The notes: a model not told the origin generated them from the sequence alone. 64,000 bases of DNA from Flavobacterium pokkalii (GCF_014596575.1 NZ_NASZ01000002.1:124001-188000), one strand, 5' to 3'; positions 50,951-60,428 are shown, numbered from the stretch's first letter. Numbers and translations: made by a program.

Positions 50951-51383
50951 AAACTACTCACGGCCGCTAAAAATACTACTTTTTTTATTGTTGCTATTTG
51001 GTTTTGTGCTGATTCGTTATAATGAAGATGTCTTGTTTTATGACCCTTTTTTGAGTTATTTTAAAGACAATTTTAACCACATGCCTTTGCCGGAATTTGA
51101 TAATTTCCGACTAATTTTAAATTTGTGTTTTCGTTATGGCTTGAATATGTTGCTTTCGTTAGCGATGATTTATGTGATTTTTCGGGATTGGACGATGATT
51201 AAATTTGCTTTTTTTCTTTATTTGACAGCATTTGTGGTCTTACTGATTTCCTTTTTTATGGTCATTCATTTTTGTGGTGCTCATAATAATTTTTTACTTT
51301 TTTATATTCGAAGATTTCTCATTCAGCCACTATTTGTTTTACTGTTTATTCCTGCATTTTATTTTCAAAAACGAAATTCCTAA
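50940..51383 (+). CDS. exosortase F system-associated protein
   Basis: The 147-residue membrane protein has about four hydrophobic segments (17-27, 70-83, 88-108 and 125-140) and overlaps xrtF by 11 nt. Its opening LKILLFLLLLFGFVLIRYNEDVLFYDPFLSYF and the conserved RRFLIQPLFVLL match the family that occurs next to xrtF in flavobacteria. The strict pairing suggests that the two proteins form a complex in the inner membrane, but the role is unknown. Confidence 0.85.
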   Translation: MSDKNYSRPLKILLFLLLLFGFVLIRYNEDVLFYDPFLSYFKDNFNHMPLPEFDNFRLILNLCFRYGLNMLLSLAMIYVIFRDWTMIKFAFFLYLTAFVVLLISFFMVIHFCGAHNNFLLFYIRRFLIQPLFVLLFIPAFYFQKRNS

Positions 51384-51440
51384 GATTTTTTATGTAACTT
51401 TAAAAGACTGTTTTAGTTGATAATATCTAATTAAAGTACT

Positions 51441-52271
51441 ATGAAAATTGTAAAACATTCCGGTGCAGTCGTTAATTTTAATCCTGAAAAACTTACTGAG
51501 TCCTTACTGAATTCGGGAGCTGATGCTTATACCGCAGAATCCATCTTAAAAGAGATTTCTCATGAAATATACGAGGGAATTTCAACTAAAAACATCTACA
51601 AAAAGGCTTTTGCACTATTAAAAAAACATACGCATTCTCATGCTGCGAGATACAATTTACGTGCGGCTATTGAAATGTTAGGCCCGGAAGGATTTTATTT
51701 TGAAAAATATATCGCCCGTCTTTTTGAAGCTGAAAAATATGAAACTAAGACTAATGTTGTTTTGCAGGGAAACTGTGTCATGCACGAAGTAGATATTTTA
51801 CTGAAAAAAAACAATGTGATTTCGATGGTGGAGTGTAAGTTTCATGGTGGGCGGGAAGCAGCTTCGGATGTAAAAGTGCCTTTGTATGTCTATTCCCGAT
51901 TCAATGATTTAAGGGAGAATAATTACACTCTTTTTTCGAATAAAGAGCAAATTAACAATTGCTGGATTGTAACCAATACGCGTTTTACGGCTGATGCGAT
52001 TGCTTTTGCCGAATGTTCCGGGATTCATTTGCTGAGTTGGGATTATCCTGAAAAAAGAAGTCTGAAATCCAGAAATAATCATGATTGTTTGTATCCGGTA
52101 ACCTGTTTGACAACTTTGACGAAGGCGGAAAAAGAAAAATTACTACTGCTGGATGTGATTTTGGTAAAAGAACTAAAAGACAACAGAGTTGATTTGAAGG
52201 AAATAGGAATTAGTACGCATCGGATTAAAAATGTTTTAAAAGAAGTTAACGAATTGTGTAAGTGTTACTAA
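51441..52271 (+). CDS. ATP-cone domain fused to a PD-(D/E)XK (Mrr-like) nuclease domain
   Basis: The 276-residue protein has an N-terminal ATP-cone (about 1-85, MKIVKHSGAVVNFNPEKLTESLLNSGA, RYNLRAAIEMLG), the nucleotide-sensing module known from ribonucleotide reductase and NrdR. A restriction-endonuclease-like domain follows (about 85-205): GFYFEKYIARLFE, D118 in VDILL and E131-x-K133 in MVECKFHGG, which complete a PD-(D/E)XK active site. WIVTNTRFTADAIAFAECSGIHLLSWD resembles the Mrr family. It lies 12 nt before a beta-CASP nuclease gene, so the two are co-transcribed. A nuclease controlled by ATP/dATP is an inference; no function is established to my knowledge. Confidence 0.85.
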   Translation: MKIVKHSGAVVNFNPEKLTESLLNSGADAYTAESILKEISHEIYEGISTKNIYKKAFALLKKHTHSHAARYNLRAAIEMLGPEGFYFEKYIARLFEAEKYETKTNVVLQGNCVMHEVDILLKKNNVISMVECKFHGGREAASDVKVPLYVYSRFNDLRENNYTLFSNKEQINNCWIVTNTRFTADAIAFAECSGIHLLSWDYPEKRSLKSRNNHDCLYPVTCLTTLTKAEKEKLLLLDVILVKELKDNRVDLKEIGISTHRIKNVLKEVNELCKCY

Positions 52272-52283
52272 TAATACGGTATT

Positions 52284-53639
52284 ATGAAAATTAAATTTAT
52301 CGGAGCGGCAGGAACAGTAACGGGGTCTAAAACATTGATAGAGAGTAATGATGTTCGTTTTTTAGTAGATTGCGGATTATTTCAGGGTGTAAAATCCTTG
52401 CGGGAGTTAAATTGGGAACCTTTGCCGGTTTTAGCCTCCACCATCGATTTTGTCTTATTGACGCACGGACATTTGGATCATTGTGGCTGGTTGCCCAGAT
52501 TGGTAAGTCAGGGGTTTACGGGTAAAATTTATTGTACCGGTCCTACGAAGGAAATTACTAAGCTGATTTTGGTAGATAGTGCTAAGATTCAGGAAGAAGA
52601 TGCCTTGAAGGCCAATCAGGAAAATAGCTCGAAACACCAAATTGCAGAACCTTTATATACGGTTAAAGAAGCAGAAAATGTTTTTCCGCTGCTCACTGTT
52701 GTTCAACCGGAGACTCCAATTGTGTTAGGAGAGGATATCGAAGCTACTTTTTTTCTGGCGGGACATATTATCGGGGCCTGTAGTATTGCTGTGAGTTTGG
52801 AAGGTAAAACGCTGGTTTTTTCAGGAGATGTCGGTAGAGATAATGATGTGTTGTTGTATCCGCCGATAAAACCTAAAAATGCCGATTTAGTATTTCTCGA
52901 AAGTACTTATGGTGATCGTTTGCATCCTGATACTGATCCAAAATTAGAATTAGAGGAATATATTAATGAAGCTTTTAAAAAAGGCGGCACAGTTATTATT
53001 CCGAGTTTTGCTGTAGAGCGGGCTCAGAGTATTATGTTTTTATTGTGGGAATTAAAAAAAGAAGGTCGCATTCCAAATATTCCTTATATCGTTGATTCTC
53101 CAATGGGAGTAGGTGCTTTTGAAGTCTTTTTTAATAATACCAAATGGCACAAGTTAAATTTTGCCGATTGTCAGACGATGAGCAAAATGTTTGTGATTAA
53201 TTCCGATTACGAAGAAACGCTGGCGGCCATCAATCATAAAGGGCCAAAAGTGGTGATTGCGGCGAGTGGTATGATTACCGGAGGAAGGGTTTTAGGTTAT
53301 TTAGAAAATTACATCGGACTTCCTGAAACAACAATCTTAATTGTCGGTTATCAGGCTGAAGGAACCCGAGGGCGTAAATTGATTGAAGGAGCTAAGGCGA
53401 TAAAGATATTTGGAACTTATTATACCGTAAGAGCTAAAATTGTCGAAATAAACGGACTTTCGGCTCATGGTGATCAGGCTGATTTATTGGATTGGTTATC
53501 TGATTTAGAACAAAAGCCGCAGCGAGTATTTTTAGTTCATGGTGAACCTGCGGCGGCCGACGAATTGCGTATCAAAATAAGAGAACATTACGGATTTAAT
53601 TGCTCAGTTCCGCTGATGGGACAGGAATTTAAATTTTAA
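52284..53639 (+). CDS. metallo-beta-lactamase/beta-CASP RNase (RNA specificity domain)
   Basis: The 451-residue protein has the metallo-beta-lactamase motif H61-G-H63-L-D65-H66 in LLTHGHLDHCGW, a second metal motif in FLAGHIIGACS and FSGDVGRDND, the beta-CASP insertion (about 205-330, STYGDRLHPDTDP, IPSFAVERAQ, AASGMITGGRVLGYL) and a C-terminal RMMBL segment with NGLSAHGDQADLLDWL and VFLVHGE. This is the architecture of CPSF73/YSH1-like ribonucleases. Soluble and cytosolic. Its location 12 nt after the ATP-cone nuclease suggests a common pathway in nucleic acid turnover; the substrate is unknown. Confidence 0.9.
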   Translation: MKIKFIGAAGTVTGSKTLIESNDVRFLVDCGLFQGVKSLRELNWEPLPVLASTIDFVLLTHGHLDHCGWLPRLVSQGFTGKIYCTGPTKEITKLILVDSAKIQEEDALKANQENSSKHQIAEPLYTVKEAENVFPLLTVVQPETPIVLGEDIEATFFLAGHIIGACSIAVSLEGKTLVFSGDVGRDNDVLLYPPIKPKNADLVFLESTYGDRLHPDTDPKLELEEYINEAFKKGGTVIIPSFAVERAQSIMFLLWELKKEGRIPNIPYIVDSPMGVGAFEVFFNNTKWHKLNFADCQTMSKMFVINSDYEETLAAINHKGPKVVIAASGMITGGRVLGYLENYIGLPETTILIVGYQAEGTRGRKLIEGAKAIKIFGTYYTVRAKIVEINGLSAHGDQADLLDWLSDLEQKPQRVFLVHGEPAAADELRIKIREHYGFNCSVPLMGQEFKF

Positions 53640-53778
53640 TTTGATGAAAAAGTTCTTTACTTGTTTGAAAGGCTGTTTTTTATCGTTAATTAAACTTTAA
53701 ATGGAATGAATAAATTGTGGTTGATATAATTTATTCTTACTTTCACGCTCGAAAATATTTTGAATAAAATCCGGGAGA

Positions 53779-54465
53779 ATGAATAGCTTTGATTGGAAGA
53801 ATTTAATAGACCCACTTTTTTACATTCATTTTGATATAAATGGAATAAAATTAGGAATCTATATCGTATTGTTTATTGTTTTTGCGGAGACAGGTTTGTT
53901 TGCCGGTTTCTTTTTGCCGGGTGATAGTTTGCTTTTTCTTGCCGGAATCTACAATCGGGAGTTAATTGAGAATATTCTGTTTATTGACAGCGATTTTGTT
54001 AATGTGACTTTACTTTCAACGTTGGTAGCTTTAGCAGGTATTTTGGGTAATATGATTGGTTATTGGTTTGGGGCTAAGAGCGGCTATTATTTGTATAATC
54101 GTGAGGATAGTTTTTGGTTTAAGAAAAATTATCTTATTCAGTCTAAAGATTTTTTTGAAAGACATGGAGGGAGAGCAATTATTTTTGCCAGATTCCTGCC
54201 TATTTTTAGAACTTTTGCGCCGATAGTAGCCGGAATTGTTACCATGGATAAGAAGAAATTCATGTTTTTTAATGTGGTGAGTTCTTTTTTATGGTCTTTC
54301 ACCTTAATTTTTTCCGGTCATTATCTGTATGGTTTTTTACTTGAAAAATTCGGAATAGATTTAAAAGAGCATATTGAAGTTATTGTTATTGGATTGGTTG
54401 TTGTAACACTTTCTCCGGTTATTCTTAAATTGACTAAAAAATTACCGACTTCAAAAGACGAATAA
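53779..54465 (+). CDS. DedA family membrane protein
   Basis: The 228-residue integral membrane protein has about five hydrophobic segments and the family features FAETGLFAGFFLPGDSLLFLAG near the N-terminus and GGRAIIFARFLPIFRTFAPIVAGI in the middle. The FxRFxPxxR and GD acidic residues are needed for transport-like activity in E. coli DedA proteins. Recent work links some DedA members to recycling of undecaprenyl phosphate, but this copy cannot be assigned. It is convergent with groEL and shares a strong terminator with it. Confidence 0.9.
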   Translation: MNSFDWKNLIDPLFYIHFDINGIKLGIYIVLFIVFAETGLFAGFFLPGDSLLFLAGIYNRELIENILFIDSDFVNVTLLSTLVALAGILGNMIGYWFGAKSGYYLYNREDSFWFKKNYLIQSKDFFERHGGRAIIFARFLPIFRTFAPIVAGIVTMDKKKFMFFNVVSSFLWSFTLIFSGHYLYGFLLEKFGIDLKEHIEVIVIGLVVVTLSPVILKLTKKLPTSKDE

Positions 54466-54482
54466 TTTTAAAAAATAAGCAT

Positions 54483-54520
54483 AAAAAAATCCGTTCTGAT
54501 AGCTTCAGAACGGATTTTTT
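54483..54520. terminator. bidirectional terminator between dedA-family gene and groEL
   Basis: AAAATCCGTTCTGA pairs with TCAGAACGGATTTT over a 5-nt loop, a 14-bp stem with A and T tracts on the two sides. Confidence 0.9.
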
Positions 54521-54538
54521 ATTTGTCTAATGTCGAGA

Positions 54539-56179
<1,641 letters not shown>

Positions 56180-56242
56180 CTACTTTTTAATGTTGTGTTT
56201 TAAAAATTTGAATACTTTGTACTTAATTCTTAATACTCTTTT

Positions 56243-56518
56243 TTAGATTATTGCCAGAATATCGTCTTCTCTCATAATCAAATAATCGGTTCCTTCTAAT
56301 TTTAATTCGGTTCCTGCATATTTTCCGTAAAGCACAGTGTCTCCCACTTTTACGGTCATTTCATGATCTTTTGTGCCATTTCCTACGGCTACAACAGTTC
56401 CTTTTTGTGGTTTTTCTTTGGCAGTATCTGGAATAAAAATCCCTGACGCTGTCTTAGTTTCGGCTGCAACTGGTTCAATCAGAACACGGTCTGAAAGTGG
56501 TTTAATGTTTAATGTCAT
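56243..56518 (-). CDS. groES: 10 kDa co-chaperonin GroES
   Basis: The 91-residue lid of the GroEL chamber. Motifs: [12 protein letters not shown] at the N-terminus, the mobile loop [21 protein letters not shown] and [36 protein letters not shown]. It is the first gene of the groES-groEL unit. A terminator separates it from secG upstream. I cannot identify a standard TAnnTTTG box in the gap. Confidence 0.97.
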   Translation of the reverse strand: MTLNIKPLSDRVLIEPVAAETKTASGIFIPDTAKEKPQKGTVVAVGNGTKDHEMTVKVGDTVLYGKYAGTELKLEGTDYLIMREDDILAII

Positions 56519-56607
56519 GATTTTTTATGTTTTATTATTAAATTAAAATTTGCTTTTTGCTATTCAGAAATTATGCCAGTCAAATTTTACTGCCATTTTT
56601 TCTTATG

Positions 56608-56642
56608 AAAAATGCCAGCTTTGACAGGCTGGCATTTTTTTA
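56608..56642 (-). terminator. terminator of the secG unit
   Basis: TGCCAGC pairs with GCTGGCA on the minus strand over a short loop and is followed by TTTTT, between secG and groES. Confidence 0.75.
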
Positions 56643-56662
56643 TGTGCATTCAAATAAATGAA

Positions 56663-57001
56663 TTATTTTGCAGGAGCAGGAGTTGCTGGTGCAGCTGGCT
56701 GACTAGCAGCAGGAGTTGCAGGAACCGCAGCTTCCGTATTGTCAATAATTTTAGAATTGGTGTCGCTAACAGCTCCGGTGAAGCTTAAGCTTGATAAGAT
56801 AATCAAGGCGATTAAAACGATAGCTAAAGTCCAGGTACTCTTATCTAAAAAGTCAGTCGTTTTTTGTACACCACCCAGCATTTGAGAACCACCGATTGAA
56901 GATGATAAACCACCACCTTTAGGGTTTTGAACCATGATTACTACAATTAGTAGAAAACAAACTATAGTGATTAAAACTAAAAAAATTGAAAATGTGCTCA
57001 T
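56663..57001 (-). CDS. secG: preprotein translocase subunit SecG
   Basis: The 112-residue inner-membrane protein has two transmembrane helices (about 3-24 and 56-75) joined by the loop VQNPKGGGLSSSIGGSQMLGGVQKTTDFLDKSTW, which is the SecG signature. A low-complexity Ala/Pro-rich tail (PATPAASQPAAPATPAPAK) follows. It joins SecY-SecE in the export channel. It is the last gene of a unit that begins at lptE, 6 nt after the TPR-like gene. Confidence 0.94.
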   Translation of the reverse strand: MSTFSIFLVLITIVCFLLIVVIMVQNPKGGGLSSSIGGSQMLGGVQKTTDFLDKSTWTLAIVLIALIILSSLSFTGAVSDTNSKIIDNTEAAVPATPAASQPAAPATPAPAK

Positions 57002-57007
57002 TATTAC

Positions 57008-57841
57008 TTAATTATTGTTTTGTTGTAAAATCTTAATATCCGCTATGCGGTCTGCAAAGAAACTACTTTTTTCTGGATATTTCAAAATTAATATTTCATA
57101 AGCTTGAATTGCTTTTTGATATTTTTTTTGTTCCAAATAGACCTTGGCTAAAGTTTCGGTCATTAGCGAAGTAGTGTCGTCTTTATTAATGTCTATACTA
57201 AAGTTTGACGCAGTTCCCGGTTTGATTGACGGAATCTTTGGGTTGTTCTGAATAAATTTATCAATAATTGCTTCTTTTTTCTTTTTCGAATCCTCTTCAG
57301 GACTTGAAGAAATAGCGTTTTCTTTTATTTCTGATTCCCGAACAATTGGTTGGATTCTGGAAAGTTGCAGCCATTCCTGGAAAGAATGGGTTTCATTTTT
57401 AGAAAATTCCAAAGGTTTTCCCAATTCCAGTTTTTCCTCTGTGGTTTGGGAAATAGTTTCTTCTTCAACAGTGCTGTTTAGTAATTCAAAATTTGAAATT
57501 GTTTCTTCAATTTCTTTTTTAGCAATTACTTCTATGCTGTCGATGACTTTTATGGAAAGTAATTCACTTTTTTTCTTTTCAAATAATTCTTTTTGAATCG
57601 CATTGAAATCCTCTGAACTGATAAAATCAAATAAAACAGCTCTGTCAGTAGTATGTGCCGCTGTAACTTTTAAAGCCGAATTGTACTTAAAACTATTTTC
57701 ATTGTAGAGCCCTTTAAGGCGCAAAGCTCTGGCACTTTGAAAATATGGAAACTCCTCCAATACATTTTCTAAAGCAAGGGTTTGCTTGTCGGTAATTGTA
57801 TTCGGATGATTAATTAAATAAGTAAAATCGCCTACGTTCAT
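57008..57841 (-). CDS. tetratricopeptide-repeat-like cytoplasmic protein of unknown function
   Basis: The 277-residue protein has no signal peptide. Residues about 1-95 are helical (LINHPNTITDKQTLALENVLEEFPYFQSARALRLKGLY). A charged, probably disordered middle (about 95-205) holds many Glu, Lys and Ser. The C-terminal 50 residues form one TPR pair (LAKVYLEQKKYQKAIQAYEILILKYPEKSSFFADRI). The gene lies between lptE and secG in a block that I believe is conserved in flavobacteria, so a link to envelope biogenesis or secretion is possible, but unproven. A long palindrome lies in the gap upstream. Confidence 0.8.
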   Translation of the reverse strand: MNVGDFTYLINHPNTITDKQTLALENVLEEFPYFQSARALRLKGLYNENSFKYNSALKVTAAHTTDRAVLFDFISSEDFNAIQKELFEKKKSELLSIKVIDSIEVIAKKEIEETISNFELLNSTVEEETISQTTEEKLELGKPLEFSKNETHSFQEWLQLSRIQPIVRESEIKENAISSSPEEDSKKKKEAIIDKFIQNNPKIPSIKPGTASNFSIDINKDDTTSLMTETLAKVYLEQKKYQKAIQAYEILILKYPEKSSFFADRIADIKILQQNNN

Positions 57842-57862
57842 TGTTTTTTTGTTTAATCGTGG

Positions 57863-57901
57863 AACCGTTTATTTGTTAATCGATTAAACAGATAAACGGT
57901 T
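57863..57901. repeat. 39-bp near-perfect palindrome between lptE and the TPR-like gene
   Basis: AACCGTTTAT at one end is inverted as ATAAACGGTT at the other, and the centre is TTAATCGATTAA. No T tract follows on either strand, so it is not a typical terminator. It would form a long hairpin in the lptE mRNA, 21 nt ahead of the next start codon. Confidence 0.8.
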
Positions 57902-57919
57902 AATCAAATAAACTTCAAT

Positions 57920-58423
57920 TTACCATTTTGCCAAAGATTCATTGAAAATATCCTGAGTGATTCGGTCAAAAATTTCTTTTAATGCGGTGTCTAAAACAGC
58001 GCCTTGTAATTGTGTGGTTGCCGGATAATCGTAATAAAACTCGAATGGTTTTTCAAAATCGTCTGTTTCTTTGTTTTTATTAAAAAATCGGACATTGATT
58101 CTTATTTTTAATCGGTTTTGTGCTGCCTGCTGATCGGCAGTAGCAGTCATCGGGCTGATTCGATAATCTACAATTTCTCCTTCGTAAGTTAAGTCGGCAC
58201 CATTTTTAACCAAATTCAAATTGGTTTGATTTTGAAGAATATCCTGTAAGGCAAGGGTGAATTTTCTGTCGAGTCCTGGTTCAACTAAATCGGCATTATT
58301 TGCAAAAAAATTCACTTGAAAGGTTTTGGCATCAATTTTTCCGGTTCCGGTAAAATTGTAAATCCCACAACTGCTCAACATAAAGAGACTAATTAAAGCA
58401 AAAAAAGAAAGTGTTTTTTTCAT
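57920..58423 (-). CDS. lptE: LptE-like LPS-assembly lipoprotein
   Basis: The 167-residue lipoprotein has the signal MKKTLSFFALISLFMLSSC (lipobox LSSC, Cys about residue 19). The mature part, with YNFTGTGKIDAKTFQVNFFANNADLVEPGL, LALQDILQNQTNLNLV and LTYEGEIVDYRISPM, matches the LptE family of Bacteroidota. LptE forms the plug of the LptD barrel, which inserts lipopolysaccharide into the outer leaflet; lptD is not in the window. The frame is open five codons upstream (MPINN), but the signal peptide favours ATG 58423. A promoter box lies 57 nt upstream. Confidence 0.87.
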   Translation of the reverse strand: MKKTLSFFALISLFMLSSCGIYNFTGTGKIDAKTFQVNFFANNADLVEPGLDRKFTLALQDILQNQTNLNLVKNGADLTYEGEIVDYRISPMTATADQQAAQNRLKIRINVRFFNKNKETDDFEKPFEFYYDYPATTQLQGAVLDTALKEIFDRITQDIFNESLAKW

Positions 58424-58463
58424 ATTGTTTATTGGCAAAATTCCAAACCTGAAATTTCGGTAT

Positions 58464-58502
58464 TAAATTCCAATTGAGTCCAAATATAATAATTGGAATT
58501 TA
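58464..58502. repeat. inverted repeat with a promoter box in its loop, upstream of lptE
   Basis: TAAATTCCAATT at 58464-58475 is the exact inverse of 58491-58502. The loop contains the minus-strand promoter box TATATTTG. The core matches the hairpins at 20306-20352 and 39004-39063. Confidence 0.75.
58481..58488 (-). promoter_or_regulatory. promoter -7 box for lptE-TPR-secG
   Basis: TATATTTG on the minus strand matches TAnnTTTG and ends 57 nt before ATG 58423. It lies in the loop of an inverted repeat. Confidence 0.5.
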
Positions 58503-58515
58503 AGTTTTTATTTTT

Positions 58516-59769
58516 TTACAAGTCGAATTGTTTGATTTTTCTATAAAGCGTTCTTTCTGAAATTCCTAATTCGTCAGCTGCCGCTTTTCTTTTTCCTTTG
58601 TTTTTTTCTAATGATTTTTTAATCATTTCGATTTCCTTTTGCTCCAAACGTAAAACTTCTTCCTCTTCGATCGTTTCGGCAAAAAGATAATTGTCATCAG
58701 GATTGCTGTAATTTTCGGTGTGCGTTGGCGTCACAACCGCAGTTACAGGCTGCTCTTCAAATTCAATTTCACTGTCTTCTTTAGAGCCATATATTTTCTG
58801 AATCAAATTCGGATTGATGTCCTGAGCTTTGGCAGCGCCACTTTTCATGAGTTCCAAAGTGAGTTTTTTTAAATCATTCAAATCACTTTTCATGTCAAAA
58901 AGTACTTTGTATAAAATGTCCCTTTCCGTACTAAAATCGCTTTCGCTTTTACTACTGTTAATTACTGAAGGTAAATTACTGCCTTCAGTAGGAGGTAAAT
59001 AGGATTGTAGCGTAGCGCCGGAAATATCACGATTGGTTTCTAAGACAGAAATTTGTTCGGCTACATTTCGCAACTGACGGATATTTCCGCTCCAACGGTA
59101 TTTTTGCAATAATTGAACAGCGCCTTCATCTAGTTTTAGCGGAGGCATTTTGTATTTATGCGCAAAATCAGCAGCAAATTTTCGAAACAATAAATGAATG
59201 TCATCTTTGCGGTCTCTCAATGGAGGTAAGGCAATTTCTACCGTGCTTAAACGATAATATAGATCCTCACGAAATTTCCCTTTTTCGATAGCGTTGAACA
59301 AATTAACATTTGTTGCAGCTACAATTCTCACATCCGTTTTTTGAACCTGAGAAGAACCTACTTTAAGAAACTCACCGTTTTCTAAAATACGAAGTAAACG
59401 AACCTGAGTTGTCAGAGGTAATTCACCTACTTCATCCAGAAAAATAGTTCCGCCATTGGCAACTTCAAAATAACCTTCACGAGTGCTGGTGGCTCCGGTA
59501 AAAGCACCTTTTTCGTGTCCAAAAAGTTCACTGTCTATAGTTCCTTCCGGAATGGCTCCACAGTTTACGGCAATGTATTTACCGTGTTTTCGGTGTGAAA
59601 GCGAATGGATGATTTTAGGAATATTTTCTTTACCTACACCACTTTCTCCGGTTACCAATACCGAAATATCAGTAGGAGCAACCTGAATAGCTTTTTCTAT
59701 GGCGCGATTGAGCTTTGGGTCATTCCCAATAATCTCAAAGCGTTGTTTTATGTTTTGAACTGTTTCCAT
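58516..59769 (-). CDS. sigma-54-dependent transcriptional activator without receiver domain
   Basis: The 417-residue regulator consists of an AAA+ domain (about 12-240) with Walker A GESGVGKE, the sigma-54 contact loop GAFTGA, Walker B GGTIFLDEVGELP and the arginine-finger region FREDLYYRLSTVEI. A variable linker (about 260-370) and a C-terminal Fis-type helix-turn-helix (KRKAAADELGISERTLYRKIKQF) follow. It has no N-terminal receiver or sensor domain, like PspF, so activity must be controlled by a partner or by level. The start is ATG 59769; six more codons are open upstream. rpoN is not in the window. The targets are unknown. Confidence 0.92.
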   Translation of the reverse strand: METVQNIKQRFEIIGNDPKLNRAIEKAIQVAPTDISVLVTGESGVGKENIPKIIHSLSHRKHGKYIAVNCGAIPEGTIDSELFGHEKGAFTGATSTREGYFEVANGGTIFLDEVGELPLTTQVRLLRILENGEFLKVGSSQVQKTDVRIVAATNVNLFNAIEKGKFREDLYYRLSTVEIALPPLRDRKDDIHLLFRKFAADFAHKYKMPPLKLDEGAVQLLQKYRWSGNIRQLRNVAEQISVLETNRDISGATLQSYLPPTEGSNLPSVINSSKSESDFSTERDILYKVLFDMKSDLNDLKKLTLELMKSGAAKAQDINPNLIQKIYGSKEDSEIEFEEQPVTAVVTPTHTENYSNPDDNYLFAETIEEEEVLRLEQKEIEMIKKSLEKNKGKRKAAADELGISERTLYRKIKQFDL

Positions 59770-59824
59770 GTTTTCTTTGCGAGGCACGAAGCAATCTCAT
59801 TATTGTTAAACGTATATCCGCAGT

Positions 59825-59983
59825 TTATTCTTTATCGTTTGTCAAAGTGTCTTTGATAGTATGGTTGTTTTCAACTCTGTGTTTTGGAAAATACGTTCTG
59901 ATTACAAAGAATGTTACTCCAAAACCAAGTATGAATGTTGCTATTGCTATGATTAATTGTCTTCTGGTCATTTTTGTATTCAT
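59825..59983 (-). CDS. small single-pass membrane protein (52 residues)
   Basis: This short frame encodes MNTKMTRRQLIIAIATFILG..., a basic start, one transmembrane helix (about 9-27) and a charged C-terminus ending in DTLTNDKE. The second Met (59971, MTRRQL) is an equally good start. It lies co-directionally 55 nt upstream of the sigma-54 activator gene. Its first codon is 1 nt from the inverted-repeat arm of the adjacent GxxExxY cassette. The composition is typical of a real small inner-membrane protein, but I recognise no family. Confidence 0.55.
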   Translation of the reverse strand: MNTKMTRRQLIIAIATFILGFGVTFFVIRTYFPKHRVENNHTIKDTLTNDKE

Positions 59984-59984
59984 T

Positions 59985-60015
59985 AACCACAAATTACACA
60001 AATTTTCACAAATTA
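59985..60015. repeat. left inverted-repeat arm of GxxExxY cassette 2
   Basis: AACCACAAATTACACAAATT and a third CACAAATT unit form the arm. It is the inverse of 60429-60459 at 29 of 31 positions. Confidence 0.85.
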
Positions 60016-60017
60016 TA

Positions 60018-60389
60018 TTAAATAACTAAACGTTTGTGGGTTAGTGACTTGTTTTGAAAATTCACGATAATTCCAATTTGTGAATCTGCAAGTTTAATAT
60101 AGTTAAGTGTTTGTGCTATATGTTCGTTGTTGATTTCTTTAACGGTTTTTATTTCTAAAATTATTTCATCATATACAATAAAGTCTGCATAAAATTTATG
60201 AGGAAGTATATTTCCTTTGTAATTAATTGTGAATTCTTTTTCTCTTTCAAAAGGGATATTGTTTTTTCTGAATTCTATTTCTAATGCATCTTTATATACT
60301 ATTTCTAACAAACCCGGGCCTAAAATCCGATGAACTTCCATGCAAATACCAATAATTTGATAATTTTCTTTTTGCTTGTAAAGTTCCAT
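60018..60389 (-). CDS. GxxExxY family protein, PD-(D/E)XK nuclease-like, copy 2
   Basis: The 123-residue protein carries the signature G26-x-x-E29-x-x-Y32 (GLLEIVY), D69 in FYADF and E79-x-K81 in ILEIKTV, consistent with a PD-(D/E)XK core. It shares 62 of 123 residues with the copy at 466-840 in my hand alignment. It lies in the same orientation as miaB upstream and the sigma-54 activator downstream, inside a pair of inverted repeats. It has no promoter box of its own that I can see, so expression would come from read-through of miaB. The stop codon is 2 nt from the left repeat arm. Function unknown. Confidence 0.85.
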   Translation of the reverse strand: MELYKQKENYQIIGICMEVHRILGPGLLEIVYKDALEIEFRKNNIPFEREKEFTINYKGNILPHKFYADFIVYDEIILEIKTVKEINNEHIAQTLNYIKLADSQIGIIVNFQNKSLTHKRLVI

Positions 60390-60428
60390 TGTCTTTTAGT
60401 TTTAGTTTGTCCAGAAAGGTAGAAAGTT

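Noticed and set aside
51441..52271. ATP-cone protein as NrdR or a ribonucleotide reductase fragment
   Set aside because: There is no zinc ribbon as in NrdR and no reductase domain; a PD-(D/E)XK core follows the cone.
56519..56600. A sigma-54 (-24/-12) promoter before groES from TGGCAT-like sequence
   Set aside because: The second half does not match TTGC and spacing is uncertain; no CIRCE element was found either, so groES control is left open.
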